Shown here piece after piece: positions 40,917-49,751 of a stretch of 64,000 bases of DNA; position 1 is the stretch's first letter; the number at the start of each line of letters is the position of its first letter. The translations under genes and the position numbers were made by a program. The notes under the pieces were generated by a model. It made no database searches. It saw only the letters and a program-made list of their open reading frames with translations, and had not been told where the DNA came from. Source of the stretch: Fibrobacterota bacterium (GTDB lineage: Bacteria > Fibrobacterota > Fibrobacteria > UBA11236); the NCBI GenBank assembly GCA_028287505.1, contig JAQBPN010000019.1, positions 62,001 through 126,000 on the forward strand. The letters run 5' to 3'.

Positions 40917-42197
40917 GGTTTTGCGCGCGCGCGCCTTCTCCTGCACCAGCGACCGGAGCTTGGGATAAGCCGCCATGTAGTTGGCGTAGAAACCGGCGCC
41001 CACCGCCATAATGGCCCAGAGGAATTCCCAATACGGTTGGCTGAGGAAGGTCAAGGCCGCGCAAACGCCCACGATGGACGCCATCAGGGAGAGGGCGATG
41101 CTGGAGGCCCGTTTGTCCCCCACGGCGAGCGCGGCCGAGCTGAGCCGCTTGAGATTGAAGCAGACCGTGCCGATGACGGCGAGGAAAAGCGCCAGCCCCA
41201 CGAAACCGGTCTCGACGCTGCTCTTCATCCACACGTTATGGGGATTGTGCCGGTCGTTGGTGTACTCGTAGTATCCGTCCAGCCAGCAATAGGGGCCCAT
41301 GCCGAAGATGGGGTGATCCAGGCTGCCCGACCAGGCGGCATGCATGAGGAGCATGCGGTTTTGCGCCGACTCCTCGGTCTGTTGCGCGCCGATTTGGACG
41401 GTTTCCATGCGCTCGTAGAAGGACTTGGGCGCGAAGAAGAGGGCCAGGGAGACGACGACGGCCATCACCGTGAAGTCGCGGATTTTCCGCCGCGACATGA
41501 GCATGAGATAGAGGATCCCGAGGACCCCCAGGGCCACGGCGGCTCCGCGGGACTGGGAGAACGCGATGGAGGACAGGGAGATCACCAGGAAGGCCGCGAA
41601 CCCCAGACGCCCCCAAACCTTGAAGCGCCAACGATAGTTGAAGATGAAGTAGATGCAGAAAGGAAGGTATCCGACGGTGGCGGCGGCGACTTCGTTGTTG
41701 TCCGTCATCTGCCCGCCCTCGATTTCGAGGTAGGGATAGCTCCCGTGGAGAGGGCCCAGGACGCCGGCGGCGGCGGCCCAGATTCCCACGGAGAACATCA
41801 GGGTGAGCATGAGCATCTCGGCGTCGAACTTGGACTTCACGAACTGCGAGATGATCATCATGGGAATGAGATATTTGAGGATCATGACGAACCCGGACCA
41901 GGCGGAAGGGTAGGGCGAGAGAAAGGTGCATACGAGAATCCACGCAAGGAAGACGAGAGTGAGGATTACGAAGTGGTTCGCCCGGAGGTGGATTCTTCCG
42001 CGGTACGCATGATAGCCGAACGCGACCAGCAGAACACCTTGGGCATACAGGGCGAGGGGATACTCGCCGTAACGGTAGGCGAAGGTGAGGGGCTGGAAGA
42101 TGTCGTGCCAGAGGAAAAGGCAGGCTGCGAACACCGGCTCCAATGCCGCTGCGACGGTTCCCACTGCGACGCATAAGAGAACCAGCAGCAACCGCAT
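40908..42197 (-). CDS. O-antigen ligase/polymerase-like membrane protein (exosortase-associated O-ligase type)
   Basis: Integral membrane protein of 429 residues with about ten to twelve helices. Its N-terminus (FAACLFLWHDIFQPLTFAYRYGEYP) and the periplasmic segment GPYCWLDGYYEYTNDRHNPHNVWMKSSVETGF match the PEP-CTERM-associated O-glycosylation ligase family. The large loop with the HNxxxxx-E-T-G pattern is the Wzy_C/WaaL active region. It should polymerise glycan repeat units or ligate them to an acceptor in the periplasm. The ATG at 42197 has no Shine-Dalgarno, but TATAAT lies ten bases upstream on the minus strand. Ligation to PEP-CTERM proteins is a family-level proposal, not shown. Confidence 0.85.
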   Translation of the reverse strand: MRLLLVLLCVAVGTVAAALEPVFAACLFLWHDIFQPLTFAYRYGEYPLALYAQGVLLVAFGYHAYRGRIHLRANHFVILTLVFLAWILVCTFLSPYPSAWSGFVMILKYLIPMMIISQFVKSKFDAEMLMLTLMFSVGIWAAAAGVLGPLHGSYPYLEIEGGQMTDNNEVAAATVGYLPFCIYFIFNYRWRFKVWGRLGFAAFLVISLSSIAFSQSRGAAVALGVLGILYLMLMSRRKIRDFTVMAVVVSLALFFAPKSFYERMETVQIGAQQTEESAQNRMLLMHAAWSGSLDHPIFGMGPYCWLDGYYEYTNDRHNPHNVWMKSSVETGFVGLALFLAVIGTVCFNLKRLSSAALAVGDKRASSIALSLMASIVGVCAALTFLSQPYWEFLWAIMAVGAGFYANYMAAYPKLRSLVQEKARARKTAG

Positions 42198-42207
42198 GGT
42201 AGGGTGT

Positions 42208-42213
42208 ATTATA
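42208..42213 (-). promoter_or_regulatory. -10 box for the O-antigen ligase gene
   Basis: A perfect TATAAT on the minus strand ends ten bases before the ATG at 42197. A start site seven bases on would leave about three untranslated bases. Confidence 0.45.
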
Positions 42214-42227
42214 GAAATTTAGGGCCC

Positions 42228-42256
42228 TGCACAGTAGATTGCGCATGATCTATACT
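42228..42256 (+). promoter_or_regulatory. Candidate promoter for the GT4 gene at 42265
   Basis: TGCACA (42228-42233) and TATACT (42251-42256) are 17 bases apart, eight bases before the ATG. Together with the minus-strand box it forms a compact divergent promoter region. Confidence 0.45.
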
Positions 42257-42264
42257 TGCTGGGC

Positions 42265-43398
42265 ATGAAAGTCCTCCACCTTTTGGACACCCTTGCCATG
42301 GGCGGCAAAGAGACCTTCACGATGAGCCTTGCCGGCGCCCAGCAGGGAGCCGGGATGCATGCGGGTCTGGCCACCTTCGATCCGGGAAACGCCTTCGAAG
42401 GGGAGCTCCGCGAACTGCAACTGCCCTGGTGGCGCTTCTCCCGCAAGGGCGCGCTGGATTGGTCGCTCGTCGCATCCCTGCGGAAACTGGTGGCCGACGA
42501 GGGATTCGCCCTGGTCCATTGCCACGGCGAGAACCCCGCCATGTACGGCGCCCTCGCGGTGGCCGGCCGGCCCATCCCGCTGGTGGCCACCATCCACAGC
42601 GGCGATCGCGACGGCATACGCCTCATCATCAAGATCCAGAACCGGTTCACCTACCTCCGGACGAACAGCATCGTATGCGTTTCGGACTCGATCCGGGACA
42701 GGCTCATCCGCAAGGAGTTCGCCCCGGCGGGAAAGATGACCACCATTTTCAATGGTGTTACGCCGCCCCGCAGGCCCGAAGCCGATCAAGCGGCCCGGCT
42801 CCGCGGCGAGCTCTCCGTGGGTCCCGGCAATCTGGTGGTCGCCTGCATCGGACGCCTGCACCCGGTGAAGAACCATCTGCGCTTCCTGGAAGCGTTCGCG
42901 CAGGCGCGGGCCGCCGAGAGCGGGCTGGTCCTGCTGATGGTCGGTGACGGGCCCCTCCGGGAGGAGGTGGCCGCCAAGGTCGGCGCCTTGGGGATCGAGG
43001 CTTCCGTGCGGCTTCTGGGCACGCGCAAGGATGTGGGCCACATCCTCGCCATCTCGGATATTTTCGCCCTGCCGTCCCTGAACGAGGGGCACTCCATCTC
43101 CCTGCTCGAGGCCTGCAGCTTCGGGAAATCCATCCTCGCCAGCAACCGCGGCGGGAATCCCGGCATCGTTTCCCACGGGAAGTCCGGATTGCTCGTGGAG
43201 CCCGGAGATACGGAAGGCATGGCCGGGGCCCTGATCCGGCTGGCGAAAGATCCGGATCTGCGGAAGTCCCTCGGGGCCGAAGCGTCCAAGGTCTATCGGG
43301 AAAGATTCAGCATGGAGCGATGCCTGGGGGAATACACCCGGCTCTATGCCCGGCTCTCGCCCGCTTTCTCCGCCATCGCAAGCGGAATGCAAGCGTAA
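42265..43398 (+). CDS. Glycosyltransferase family 4 (GT-B)
   Basis: Protein of about 377 residues. It begins KVLHLLDTLAMGGKE, the glycine-rich loop of GT4 acceptor domains, with VHCHGENPAMYG and VSDSIRDRLI after it. The donor domain has IFNGVTPPRRP, CIGRLHPVKNHLRFLEAF, LLMVGDGPLREE and LPSLNEGHSISLLEACSFGKSILAS with the E-x7-E pair. The ATG at 42265 is used rather than the TTG at 42256, since the -10 box would overlap the latter. Retaining transfer of an unknown sugar is predicted. It is followed by the first flippase gene. Confidence 0.89.
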   Translation: MKVLHLLDTLAMGGKETFTMSLAGAQQGAGMHAGLATFDPGNAFEGELRELQLPWWRFSRKGALDWSLVASLRKLVADEGFALVHCHGENPAMYGALAVAGRPIPLVATIHSGDRDGIRLIIKIQNRFTYLRTNSIVCVSDSIRDRLIRKEFAPAGKMTTIFNGVTPPRRPEADQAARLRGELSVGPGNLVVACIGRLHPVKNHLRFLEAFAQARAAESGLVLLMVGDGPLREEVAAKVGALGIEASVRLLGTRKDVGHILAISDIFALPSLNEGHSISLLEACSFGKSILASNRGGNPGIVSHGKSGLLVEPGDTEGMAGALIRLAKDPDLRKSLGAEASKVYRERFSMERCLGEYTRLYARLSPAFSAIASGMQA

Positions 43399-43437
43399 CT
43401 CCGCGCCGTATTGTAAACTATTTCGACGCATGAGGCC

Positions 43438-43449
43438 TTTTCCGGAAAA
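43438..43449. repeat. 12-bp palindrome in the leader of the flippase gene
   Basis: TTTTCCGGAAAA, a perfect palindrome 40 bases after the GT4 stop and 116 before the next start. It may be a regulator site or chance; nothing else stands out in 43399-43564. Confidence 0.25.
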
Positions 43450-43564
43450 ACGAAAGCCCGAAGCGCGCCCTCCAGTCCTTGACGGCGCATCCGTTCTGGC
43501 CGGAACGCGCGCAGAGAGCTAGATTTCCCCCTCTCCGAACTCCCGGAATCCTCCAGTCGAATAT

Positions 43565-45064
43565 ATGTCCGGTAATTTCATCCAAATGCTGAAGCACTCC
43601 TCCATCTACGGGGTGTTCAACATTCTCAGCCGCGTGATCGGTTTCCTGATGATCCCGGTCTATACGCGTTTTCTTTCCCCGTCGGACTACGGCACCATCG
43701 AGCTGCTTGATCTGACCGGCTACATCGCCGCCATGTTCATCGGGCTCAGCCTGAGCAGCGCCATCACCCGGTTCTATTACGAGTACGCGGAGGAAGGGCA
43801 GCGCAAGCTGATGGCCTCCACGTCGCTGCTGTTCGTGGGCGCCGTGGCCATGGCGGTATGCCTGGCCCTCATCCCCGCCGGCGGGTTGTTCGCCCGCTCC
43901 CTGTTCGGGGCCGCCGGCAATCCGGTCTACTTCCGGATCATTTTCGCCACCCTGTTCTTCCAGGCGCTCATCGAAGAATGCCTGGTGCTGCTCCAGGTGC
44001 GGCAGCAATCCCTGGTGTATGCGGTCTTCTCCACGTTGCGCCTGCTGCTGGGGCTCTCTCTCAACATCCTCTTCGTGGTCCATTTCAAGATGGGCGTCTA
44101 CGGGATCCTCTACAGCGGGCTGATCACTTCGTCGCTGGCGGGGATCTACATCTATTCGAAAACCCTGGTCGGATTCGGCATCGGTTTCTCGACGGCCGAG
44201 CTCGGCAAGCTCATGAAGTTCGGACTTCCGCTTTTCCTGGCGGGTTTCGGCCCGTTCATCCTCACCTTCTCGGATCGCTATTTCCTGAACCACTACGCCC
44301 CCCTCTCCGAGGTGGGCATCTACGCGCTGGCCTACAAGATCAGCATGCTCATCTCCGTGCTGGTCACCAACCCGTTCATCACCACCTGGGGGCCGAAGCG
44401 TTTCGAGATCGCCAAAAAACCGGACGCCAAGGAATTCATCGCGCGGGTATTCACCTACTACTGCCTGGTCATCTTCATTTTCGCCTTGGGTCTGTCCATG
44501 ATGGCGGGGGAAATCCTGCAAATCGTGGCGGGCCCATCCTTCCGCTCCGCCGCGCGCTTCATCCCCATCCTGGCGGTGGGATATATCTTCGCCGGATGCT
44601 ATTACCATTTCAACTACGGAATCTTCCTGATGAAGAAGACGTTCTACGCGACCTGGATCTGGGCGGGCGGCGCCGTGGTCAATATCATCCTCAACTATTT
44701 CCTCATCAGGGCGTACCATGGAATGGGGGCGACCCTGGCCACCTCCATTTCCTTCCTGTTCATTTCGGTGGTGACCTTCACGGTCTCGCAGCGGCTCTAT
44801 CCCATTCCCTTCGAGTTCGGCCGGATCGCCAAGCTTGCCTTGGCCATTCTGCCGGTGTACCTGGCCGCCCGCCTGCTTCCCGCCCTGCATCCCGTGGCCG
44901 CCATCGCCATCAAGACGGGGTTGTTGGCCATGTACCCCGCCTTGCTTTATGCGACGGGATTCTTCCGCAAGGATGAAATCGCGGGCATGGCCTTACTCCT
45001 CTCCAAGGCCAGGGATTTCCGGACCCTGGCCGCGGCCAGATTCAGGGCCGGCGCCGGAAAATAG
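43565..45064 (+). CDS. Oligosaccharide flippase (Wzx/MATE-like, copy 1)
   Basis: Integral membrane protein of 499 residues with about twelve to fourteen helices. It has the polysaccharide-transporter N-terminus (IYGVFNILSRVIGFLMIPVYTRFLSPSDYGTIELL), FYYEYAEEGQRKLMASTSLLF and the middle part FGLPLFLAGFGPFILTFSDRYFLNHY, all of the RfbX/MVF group. It should flip lipid-linked repeat units across the inner membrane. A second, only distantly similar flippase is encoded at 53937. The ATG at 43565 has no strong ribosome site. It lies between a GT4 and a GT2 gene. Confidence 0.9.
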   Translation: MSGNFIQMLKHSSIYGVFNILSRVIGFLMIPVYTRFLSPSDYGTIELLDLTGYIAAMFIGLSLSSAITRFYYEYAEEGQRKLMASTSLLFVGAVAMAVCLALIPAGGLFARSLFGAAGNPVYFRIIFATLFFQALIEECLVLLQVRQQSLVYAVFSTLRLLLGLSLNILFVVHFKMGVYGILYSGLITSSLAGIYIYSKTLVGFGIGFSTAELGKLMKFGLPLFLAGFGPFILTFSDRYFLNHYAPLSEVGIYALAYKISMLISVLVTNPFITTWGPKRFEIAKKPDAKEFIARVFTYYCLVIFIFALGLSMMAGEILQIVAGPSFRSAARFIPILAVGYIFAGCYYHFNYGIFLMKKTFYATWIWAGGAVVNIILNYFLIRAYHGMGATLATSISFLFISVVTFTVSQRLYPIPFEFGRIAKLALAILPVYLAARLLPALHPVAAIAIKTGLLAMYPALLYATGFFRKDEIAGMALLLSKARDFRTLAAARFRAGAGK

Positions 45065-45081
45065 CGGGCCAGGGCGGCCCG
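45065..45081 (+). terminator. Hairpin after the flippase gene
   Basis: CGGGCC, five-base loop, GGCCCG, right after the stop codon, followed by TTT and, 14 bases on, by TTTTT. A possible weak terminator. Confidence 0.35.
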
Positions 45082-45136
45082 TTTCCCGAAAAATCTTTTT
45101 GGATTGCCGGTCCGATACGAATTTATTTTCGGATCC

Positions 45137-46015
45137 ATGCCGCGACAACGCAAGGTTTCCATCGGCATGCCGGTCCACGACGGCGGGAATCACCTTCACA
45201 AGGCGATGGAATCGCTGCTGTCGCAAACCTATTCCGATTTCGAACTCGTCATCTGCGACAACGCGTCGGGGGATGGCACGGAGGACATCTGCCGCGCCTT
45301 CGCGTCCCGGGACAAGCGCGTCCGGTACCACCGCCATCGGGAGAACGTCGGGGCCGGGCGCAATTTCCGCGAAGTGTTCGCCAGGTGCCGGGGCGACTAT
45401 TTCAAATGGGCGGCCCATGACGATGTGTACGACGCTACCTATCTCGCCCGCTGCGTGGAAGTCCTGGAAAGCCGCCCCGATGTGGTCCTGGCCTACAGCA
45501 AAACCATCCTCATGGACGCGGGCGGCCGGGAGATAGCGAAATACCAGGACCGCTTCAACCTCGATCGCCCCCTGCCGTCGGTCCGCTTCCAGGACCTCCT
45601 GACCCACCTCGGATTCTGCCATGCCGTTTTCGGCCTCATGCGCTCAAGGGTCCTGGCCGGAACGCGCCTGATGGGCAGCTACATGGCCGCGGACATGGTG
45701 CTGCTCGCGGAAATGGCCATGCTGGGGCGCTTCGTGGAGCATCCCGAATACCTGTTCCACCGCAGGCTGCACGCCGCAGCTTCGGCGCAGGCGAATCCGG
45801 ACCCGAAGTCCCTGTCCGTCTGGTACGACCCCGCCAACAAAGGGGTGCCGCCCATGAAACGTTCGCGGATGCTGGTGGAATACCTGCGGGCCATTTCCCG
45901 GGTGCGCATGCCGCTGCCGGAAAAGCTGAAATGTTACCTGCAGATGGCCCGGTGGTCCTCCTGGTGGCGGCGGGACATAGGAGCCGAGATGCGGACCTCG
46001 CTTTTCAGCCAGTAG
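45137..46015 (+). CDS. Glycosyltransferase family 2 (copy A)
   Basis: Protein of 292 residues. The GT2 fold starts VSIGMPVHDGGNHLHKAMESLL, then ICDNASGDGTEDICR, RVRYHRHRENVGAGRNFREVF and YFKWAAHDDVYD, where HDD is the metal-binding DxD-type site. The C-terminal part (LARCVEVLESRPDVVLAYSKTILMD) is shared with the GT2 at 56492, so the two are paralogues. Donor and acceptor are unknown. The ATG at 45137 has no clear Shine-Dalgarno. A good hairpin with a T6 run follows the gene. Confidence 0.87.
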   Translation: MPRQRKVSIGMPVHDGGNHLHKAMESLLSQTYSDFELVICDNASGDGTEDICRAFASRDKRVRYHRHRENVGAGRNFREVFARCRGDYFKWAAHDDVYDATYLARCVEVLESRPDVVLAYSKTILMDAGGREIAKYQDRFNLDRPLPSVRFQDLLTHLGFCHAVFGLMRSRVLAGTRLMGSYMAADMVLLAEMAMLGRFVEHPEYLFHRRLHAAASAQANPDPKSLSVWYDPANKGVPPMKRSRMLVEYLRAISRVRMPLPEKLKCYLQMARWSSWWRRDIGAEMRTSLFSQ

Positions 46016-46033
46016 GCCGCCCGGCGCCCGAGG

Positions 46034-46065
46034 GGCCGCCAGGTCCCGATCGATCGGCCTTTTTT
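46034..46065 (+). terminator. Rho-independent terminator after GT2 copy A
   Basis: GGCCG (46034-46038) pairs with CGGCC (46055-46059); a CCGATCGATCGG palindrome lies inside the loop, and TTTTTT follows directly (46060-46065). Confidence 0.5.
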
Positions 46066-46196
46066 CCATCCCTACGTTACCAACCGGTGCCGCGGGTTTA
46101 TCTCAAGAGCCTGAGAAAGACCCGGATGCGAGTCGCTACGGATAATATATTTTTAAGCCACAAGATCGAGTGCGATAGTGCGAAGGAGCTGGAAAC

Positions 46197-47447
46197 ATGG
46201 CCGGAACAACCGAAGCGATCAAGGGCCTCTGCCGTTTTTGCAAGACCCCCCTGGAAACGACCCTGGTGGACCTGGGGATGTCGCCGCTATGCCAGACCCA
46301 CCTGGAGGCGGCGGAGCTGAATCAGGGAGAGGAGTTCTTCCCCCTCAAAACCTTCATCTGCGAAAAATGCCTGCTGGTGCAGCTGCATGAATACGTGACT
46401 CCGGACAAAATCTTCACCGAATACGCCTACTTCTCGTCGTTCGTGGACACGCTGCTCCGCCTGGCGGAGAAATACGCGGATGCGGTCACTACCAGGTTCG
46501 GGCTCGGCCCCAAGAGCAAGGTGATCGAGGTGGCCAGCAATGACGGCTATCTGCTGCAATACTTCGTCCGCAAGGGCATACCGGTGCTGGGCATCGAGCC
46601 CGCCGCCAACGTGGCCAAGGCCGCGGAACAGAAAGGCGTCCCTTCGCTGGTCCGCTTTTTCGGAGTCCAGACCGCCAAGGACCTGGTCGCCCAAGGCGTG
46701 CAGGCGGACCTGCTGTTGGGCAACAACGTGCTTCCCCACGTTCCCGATCTCCATGATTTCGTCGGCGGTCTCAAGATCCTGCTGAAAAAAGGCGGCGTCA
46801 TCACCATCGATTTCCAGCATCTGATGCGGATGATGGAAGGGAACCAATTCGACACTATTTACCAGGAGCATTTCTCCTACTTATCCCTCACCTTCGTCAA
46901 AAAGCTGTTCGCCCATTACAGTCTTACCCTTTTCGACGTCGAGGAGGTCCCCACCCACGGCGGTTCCCTGCGCATATTCGCCAGGCACTCGGACGAGTCC
47001 GGCCCCGTGGAGCCTCGGGTGGCCGCCATGCTCGCCGTCGAGGAGAAGGCGGGCATGAACACTCTGGCCCATTACCAGGCCTTCGAGGCGCGGGTCAAGG
47101 AAACCAAGTACAAGCTGTTGGATCTCCTCATCCAGGCCAAGCGGCAAGGCAAGTCCATCGCGGGTTATGGCGCGGCCGGCAAGACGAACACCTTGCTCAA
47201 CTACTGCGGCATCCGCTCGGATTTCATCGACTACACCGTCGATCGCAATCCCTACAAGCAGGGCAAATTCCTCCCGGGGACCCATATCCCCATCTACCCC
47301 CCCGATCGCATCCGGGAGACCAAGCCCGATTATCTTTTCATCGGACCGTGGAATCTGGTTACCGAGATCATGGAACAAACAGCCTATATCCGCGAATGGG
47401 GCGGAAAATGGATTGTCCCCATCCCGGAAGCCCGGATATTTCCTTAA
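46197..47447 (+). CDS. Sugar C-methyltransferase (zinc-binding, NovU/TylC3 type)
   Basis: Protein of 416 residues with the three-part layout of C-methyltransferases. First comes a zinc-binding N-terminus (CRFCKTPL and CEKCLLVQL), then a SAM domain (VIEVASNDGYLLQYFVRKGIPVLGIEP, LLLGNNVLPHVPDLHDFV), then a C-terminal domain with HGGSLRIFARH, GYGAAGKTNTLLNYCG and DRNPYKQGKFLPGTHIPI. Such enzymes add a methyl group to carbon 3 or 4 of a keto-deoxy sugar nucleotide. AAGGAG lies about eight bases before the ATG. It opens the modification block that runs to 53895 and lies after a terminator. The sugar made is not known. Confidence 0.9.
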   Translation: MAGTTEAIKGLCRFCKTPLETTLVDLGMSPLCQTHLEAAELNQGEEFFPLKTFICEKCLLVQLHEYVTPDKIFTEYAYFSSFVDTLLRLAEKYADAVTTRFGLGPKSKVIEVASNDGYLLQYFVRKGIPVLGIEPAANVAKAAEQKGVPSLVRFFGVQTAKDLVAQGVQADLLLGNNVLPHVPDLHDFVGGLKILLKKGGVITIDFQHLMRMMEGNQFDTIYQEHFSYLSLTFVKKLFAHYSLTLFDVEEVPTHGGSLRIFARHSDESGPVEPRVAAMLAVEEKAGMNTLAHYQAFEARVKETKYKLLDLLIQAKRQGKSIAGYGAAGKTNTLLNYCGIRSDFIDYTVDRNPYKQGKFLPGTHIPIYPPDRIRETKPDYLFIGPWNLVTEIMEQTAYIREWGGKWIVPIPEARIFP

Positions 47448-47571
47448 AAGAAGGGGATTTTCAAAGGGATGCGCTTTTTGATTTCTTTTCGGCCCGGGAA
47501 AGGCAATATTTCGGAATAGCCATAGCCGTTTGCCCTTGTAATTCGCCTGTAATTGCCATCCGGTTTGGAAC

Positions 47572-47577
47572 TATAAT
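47572..47577 (+). promoter_or_regulatory. -10 box in the gap before the oxygenase-like gene
   Basis: A perfect TATAAT lies 108 bases before the ATG at 47686, with no convincing -35. The 238-base gap holds nothing else that I recognise. Confidence 0.35.
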
Positions 47578-47685
47578 TAGGACCTATCGGGCAATGGACA
47601 CGGGCATCCGGAGCGGCGCGGGTATTTTCGGAACGGTATGCGCCGGGATGCGTCCCGCACGCCAGGAAAAGGAGAGGTTTTCCCC

Positions 47686-48612
47686 ATGAACACGATCCAA
47701 ATCGATCCCGGGCTTACAGAGGAGCAACGCCGAAAACAGATCTACAAGGGCCAGATCATGGTTCTCTCCCCTACGCCGGGATCCCTGCAGCTGTGCGCCT
47801 TCGCCAGGGAGTTGCTGGTCCAGGGGTTCGGCGGATTGGATCCGCAGAAAGCCCATGAGACCCTGCCGGTGGAAAAATACGCGGAGATCCTCGCGGTAGT
47901 CAAACCGAAATTCATCCATCATCCGGAATCCAAGCGCCTGCTCCGCGTCATCGCCGCGGAAACCGGCCATGATCTCGCGAACACCTACCTGGATACCCCG
48001 CGCCTGCGCTCCGCCGCGCCCCATGACTATCTGCGATTCGGGATCGCCTACGCATTCCATCCGCACCGGGACACCTGGTACTCGGCGCCCTTCGCCCAGG
48101 TCAACTGGTGGATGCCCGTCTATGAATTCGAATCCGGGAATTCCATGGCTTTCCACCCCAGGTACTGGGACAAGCCCGTGCGCAACAGTTCCCGGAACTA
48201 CAACTACCAGGATTGGAACGAAGGGCCGCGCCAGAACGCGGCCGCGCATATCAAGTCCGACACGCGCGAACAGCCGAAGCCGGAAGAAGAAGTGGAAATG
48301 GAACCGCAATTGCGGATTGTCTGCCCGGTGGGCGGCATCATCCTTTTCTCGGGAGCCCAGTTGCATTCCACCGTCCCGAACGCCACCGGAACCACGCGGT
48401 TCAGCATCGATTTCCGCAGCGTGAACATCGAGGACGTCCGATCGGGCCGGGGCGCGCACAACATCGACTCCCAGTGCTCGGGCACCGCCATGGTCGACTA
48501 CATGCGCGGATTGGACATGACGCCGATGCCCGATGAGCTTATCATTAAGCACTTGGCGCCGGGGTACAAGGAAAAGACCCTGGGCACCCAGGAAAAGATC
48601 AAGGCGACTTGA
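47686..48612 (+). CDS. Putative 2-oxoglutarate/Fe(II) oxygenase-like protein
   Basis: Protein of 308 residues with a jelly-roll pattern. HPHRDTWYSAPFAQVNWWMPVYEF contains an H-x-D pair, and LHSTVPNATGTTRFSIDFR provides the distal histidine and a 2-oxoglutarate-binding arginine; this is the facial triad arrangement of phytanoyl-CoA-dioxygenase-like enzymes. It would hydroxylate or oxidise a substrate, here probably a sugar or sugar nucleotide. There is no signal peptide. The ATG at 47686 has AAGGAG and GAGAGG upstream. The epimerase gene follows after 29 bases with its own Shine-Dalgarno, so the two are co-transcribed. The oxygenase assignment rests on motifs only. Confidence 0.75.
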   Translation: MNTIQIDPGLTEEQRRKQIYKGQIMVLSPTPGSLQLCAFARELLVQGFGGLDPQKAHETLPVEKYAEILAVVKPKFIHHPESKRLLRVIAAETGHDLANTYLDTPRLRSAAPHDYLRFGIAYAFHPHRDTWYSAPFAQVNWWMPVYEFESGNSMAFHPRYWDKPVRNSSRNYNYQDWNEGPRQNAAAHIKSDTREQPKPEEEVEMEPQLRIVCPVGGIILFSGAQLHSTVPNATGTTRFSIDFRSVNIEDVRSGRGAHNIDSQCSGTAMVDYMRGLDMTPMPDELIIKHLAPGYKEKTLGTQEKIKAT

Positions 48613-48641
48613 GCCAACCGGCTCGCAATCAGGAGAGAACC

Positions 48642-49751
48642 GTGACCGAGACCGCACGCGATATCGTAGACAAGGACCTGTCCTATCTTTGCCAGAATCT
48701 GCGCGAAGAATTCGGGAGCATGGGGGGCAAACGCCTGCTCATTGTGGGGGGCGCGGGCTTCCTGGGCTATTACCTGATCCAGTCGGTCCTGTTCTGGAAC
48801 GAAACCGAAGGCGCCGCCAAGCCCATCCGCGTCACCGTGTACGACAATTACATCCGCGGGGTGCCGCAGTGGTTGTCCGGATTGAAGGGCAATCCCAACC
48901 TGACCCTGGTGACCCAGGATATCTCGCAACCGCTTCCCGCGGATATGCCGGACTTCCAATACATCATCCACGCGGGATCGATCGCCTCTCCGGTCTACTA
49001 CCGCAAATATCCCATCGAGACCATGGACGCGAACGTGGGCGGTCTCCGCTCCCTGCTGGAATACGCCAAGGGACGGGTCAAGGCGGGCAAGGCCTTCGAT
49101 GGGTTTCTGTTCTACTCCAGCAGCGAAATCTACGGGGACCCCACCCCGGATTTCATCCCCACGCCGGAAACCTACCGCGGCAATGTCTCCTGCACCGGCC
49201 CCCGCGCGTGCTACGATGAGTCGAAGCGCTATGGCGAAACCCTGTGCGTCAACTTCATGCAGCAGCACGGCCTGCCCATCAAGGTGGCCCGGCCTTTCAA
49301 CAATTACGGGCCCGGCCTCAAGATCACGGACACCCGCGTGCTGCCGGACTTCGCCCGCGACGTATTCGCCGGCCGGGACATCGTCATGCGCTCGGACGGC
49401 AGCCCCAAGCGCACGTTCTGCTACGTGGCCGACGCCGTGGCGGGATATTACAAGGTCCTGGTCAAAGGCCGCCCCGGGGAAGCCTACAACATCGGGATCG
49501 AGAAGCCGGAGATTTCCGTAGCGCAATTGGCCGATACGGTGGCCGCCATCGGCCGCGACCTGTTCGGCTACAAAGGCAAAGTGGTCCGCAAGGTGGACGC
49601 GGACTACCTGGTGGACAATCCGGAACGGCGCCAGCCCATCATCACCAAGGCCCGCCAGGAGCTGGGCTACAATCCCACCATCCTGGTGGACGAAGGCCTG
49701 CGGCGTTCCATGGTCTGGTATTCCGGCAACCGCGAGGCCACGGAGGCCTGA
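48642..49751 (+). CDS. NAD-dependent sugar epimerase/dehydratase/decarboxylase
   Basis: Extended SDR of 369 residues. The Rossmann motif is IVGGAGFLGYYL; then come YDNYIRG, IHAGSIASPVYYRKYPIETMDANVGG, FLFYSSSEIYGDP, CYDESKRYGE (catalytic Tyr-x-x-x-Lys) and ARPFNNYGPGLKITD. The segment SIASPVYYRKYP with ESKRYGE is typical of the UDP-glucuronate decarboxylase/dTDP-glucose dehydratase side of the family. It may act on the product of the dehydrogenase encoded directly after it. The GTG at 48642 has AGGAG six bases upstream; a TTG at 48609 is rejected. Its stop overlaps the next ATG by one base. Confidence 0.87.
   Translation: MTETARDIVDKDLSYLCQNLREEFGSMGGKRLLIVGGAGFLGYYLIQSVLFWNETEGAAKPIRVTVYDNYIRGVPQWLSGLKGNPNLTLVTQDISQPLPADMPDFQYIIHAGSIASPVYYRKYPIETMDANVGGLRSLLEYAKGRVKAGKAFDGFLFYSSSEIYGDPTPDFIPTPETYRGNVSCTGPRACYDESKRYGETLCVNFMQQHGLPIKVARPFNNYGPGLKITDTRVLPDFARDVFAGRDIVMRSDGSPKRTFCYVADAVAGYYKVLVKGRPGEAYNIGIEKPEISVAQLADTVAAIGRDLFGYKGKVVRKVDADYLVDNPERRQPIITKARQELGYNPTILVDEGLRRSMVWYSGNREATEA

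Noticed and set aside
49244-49750. Upstream extension of the second ugd frame
   Set aside because: It overlaps the epimerase gene in another frame; the Rossmann motif starts right at the ATG at 49751.
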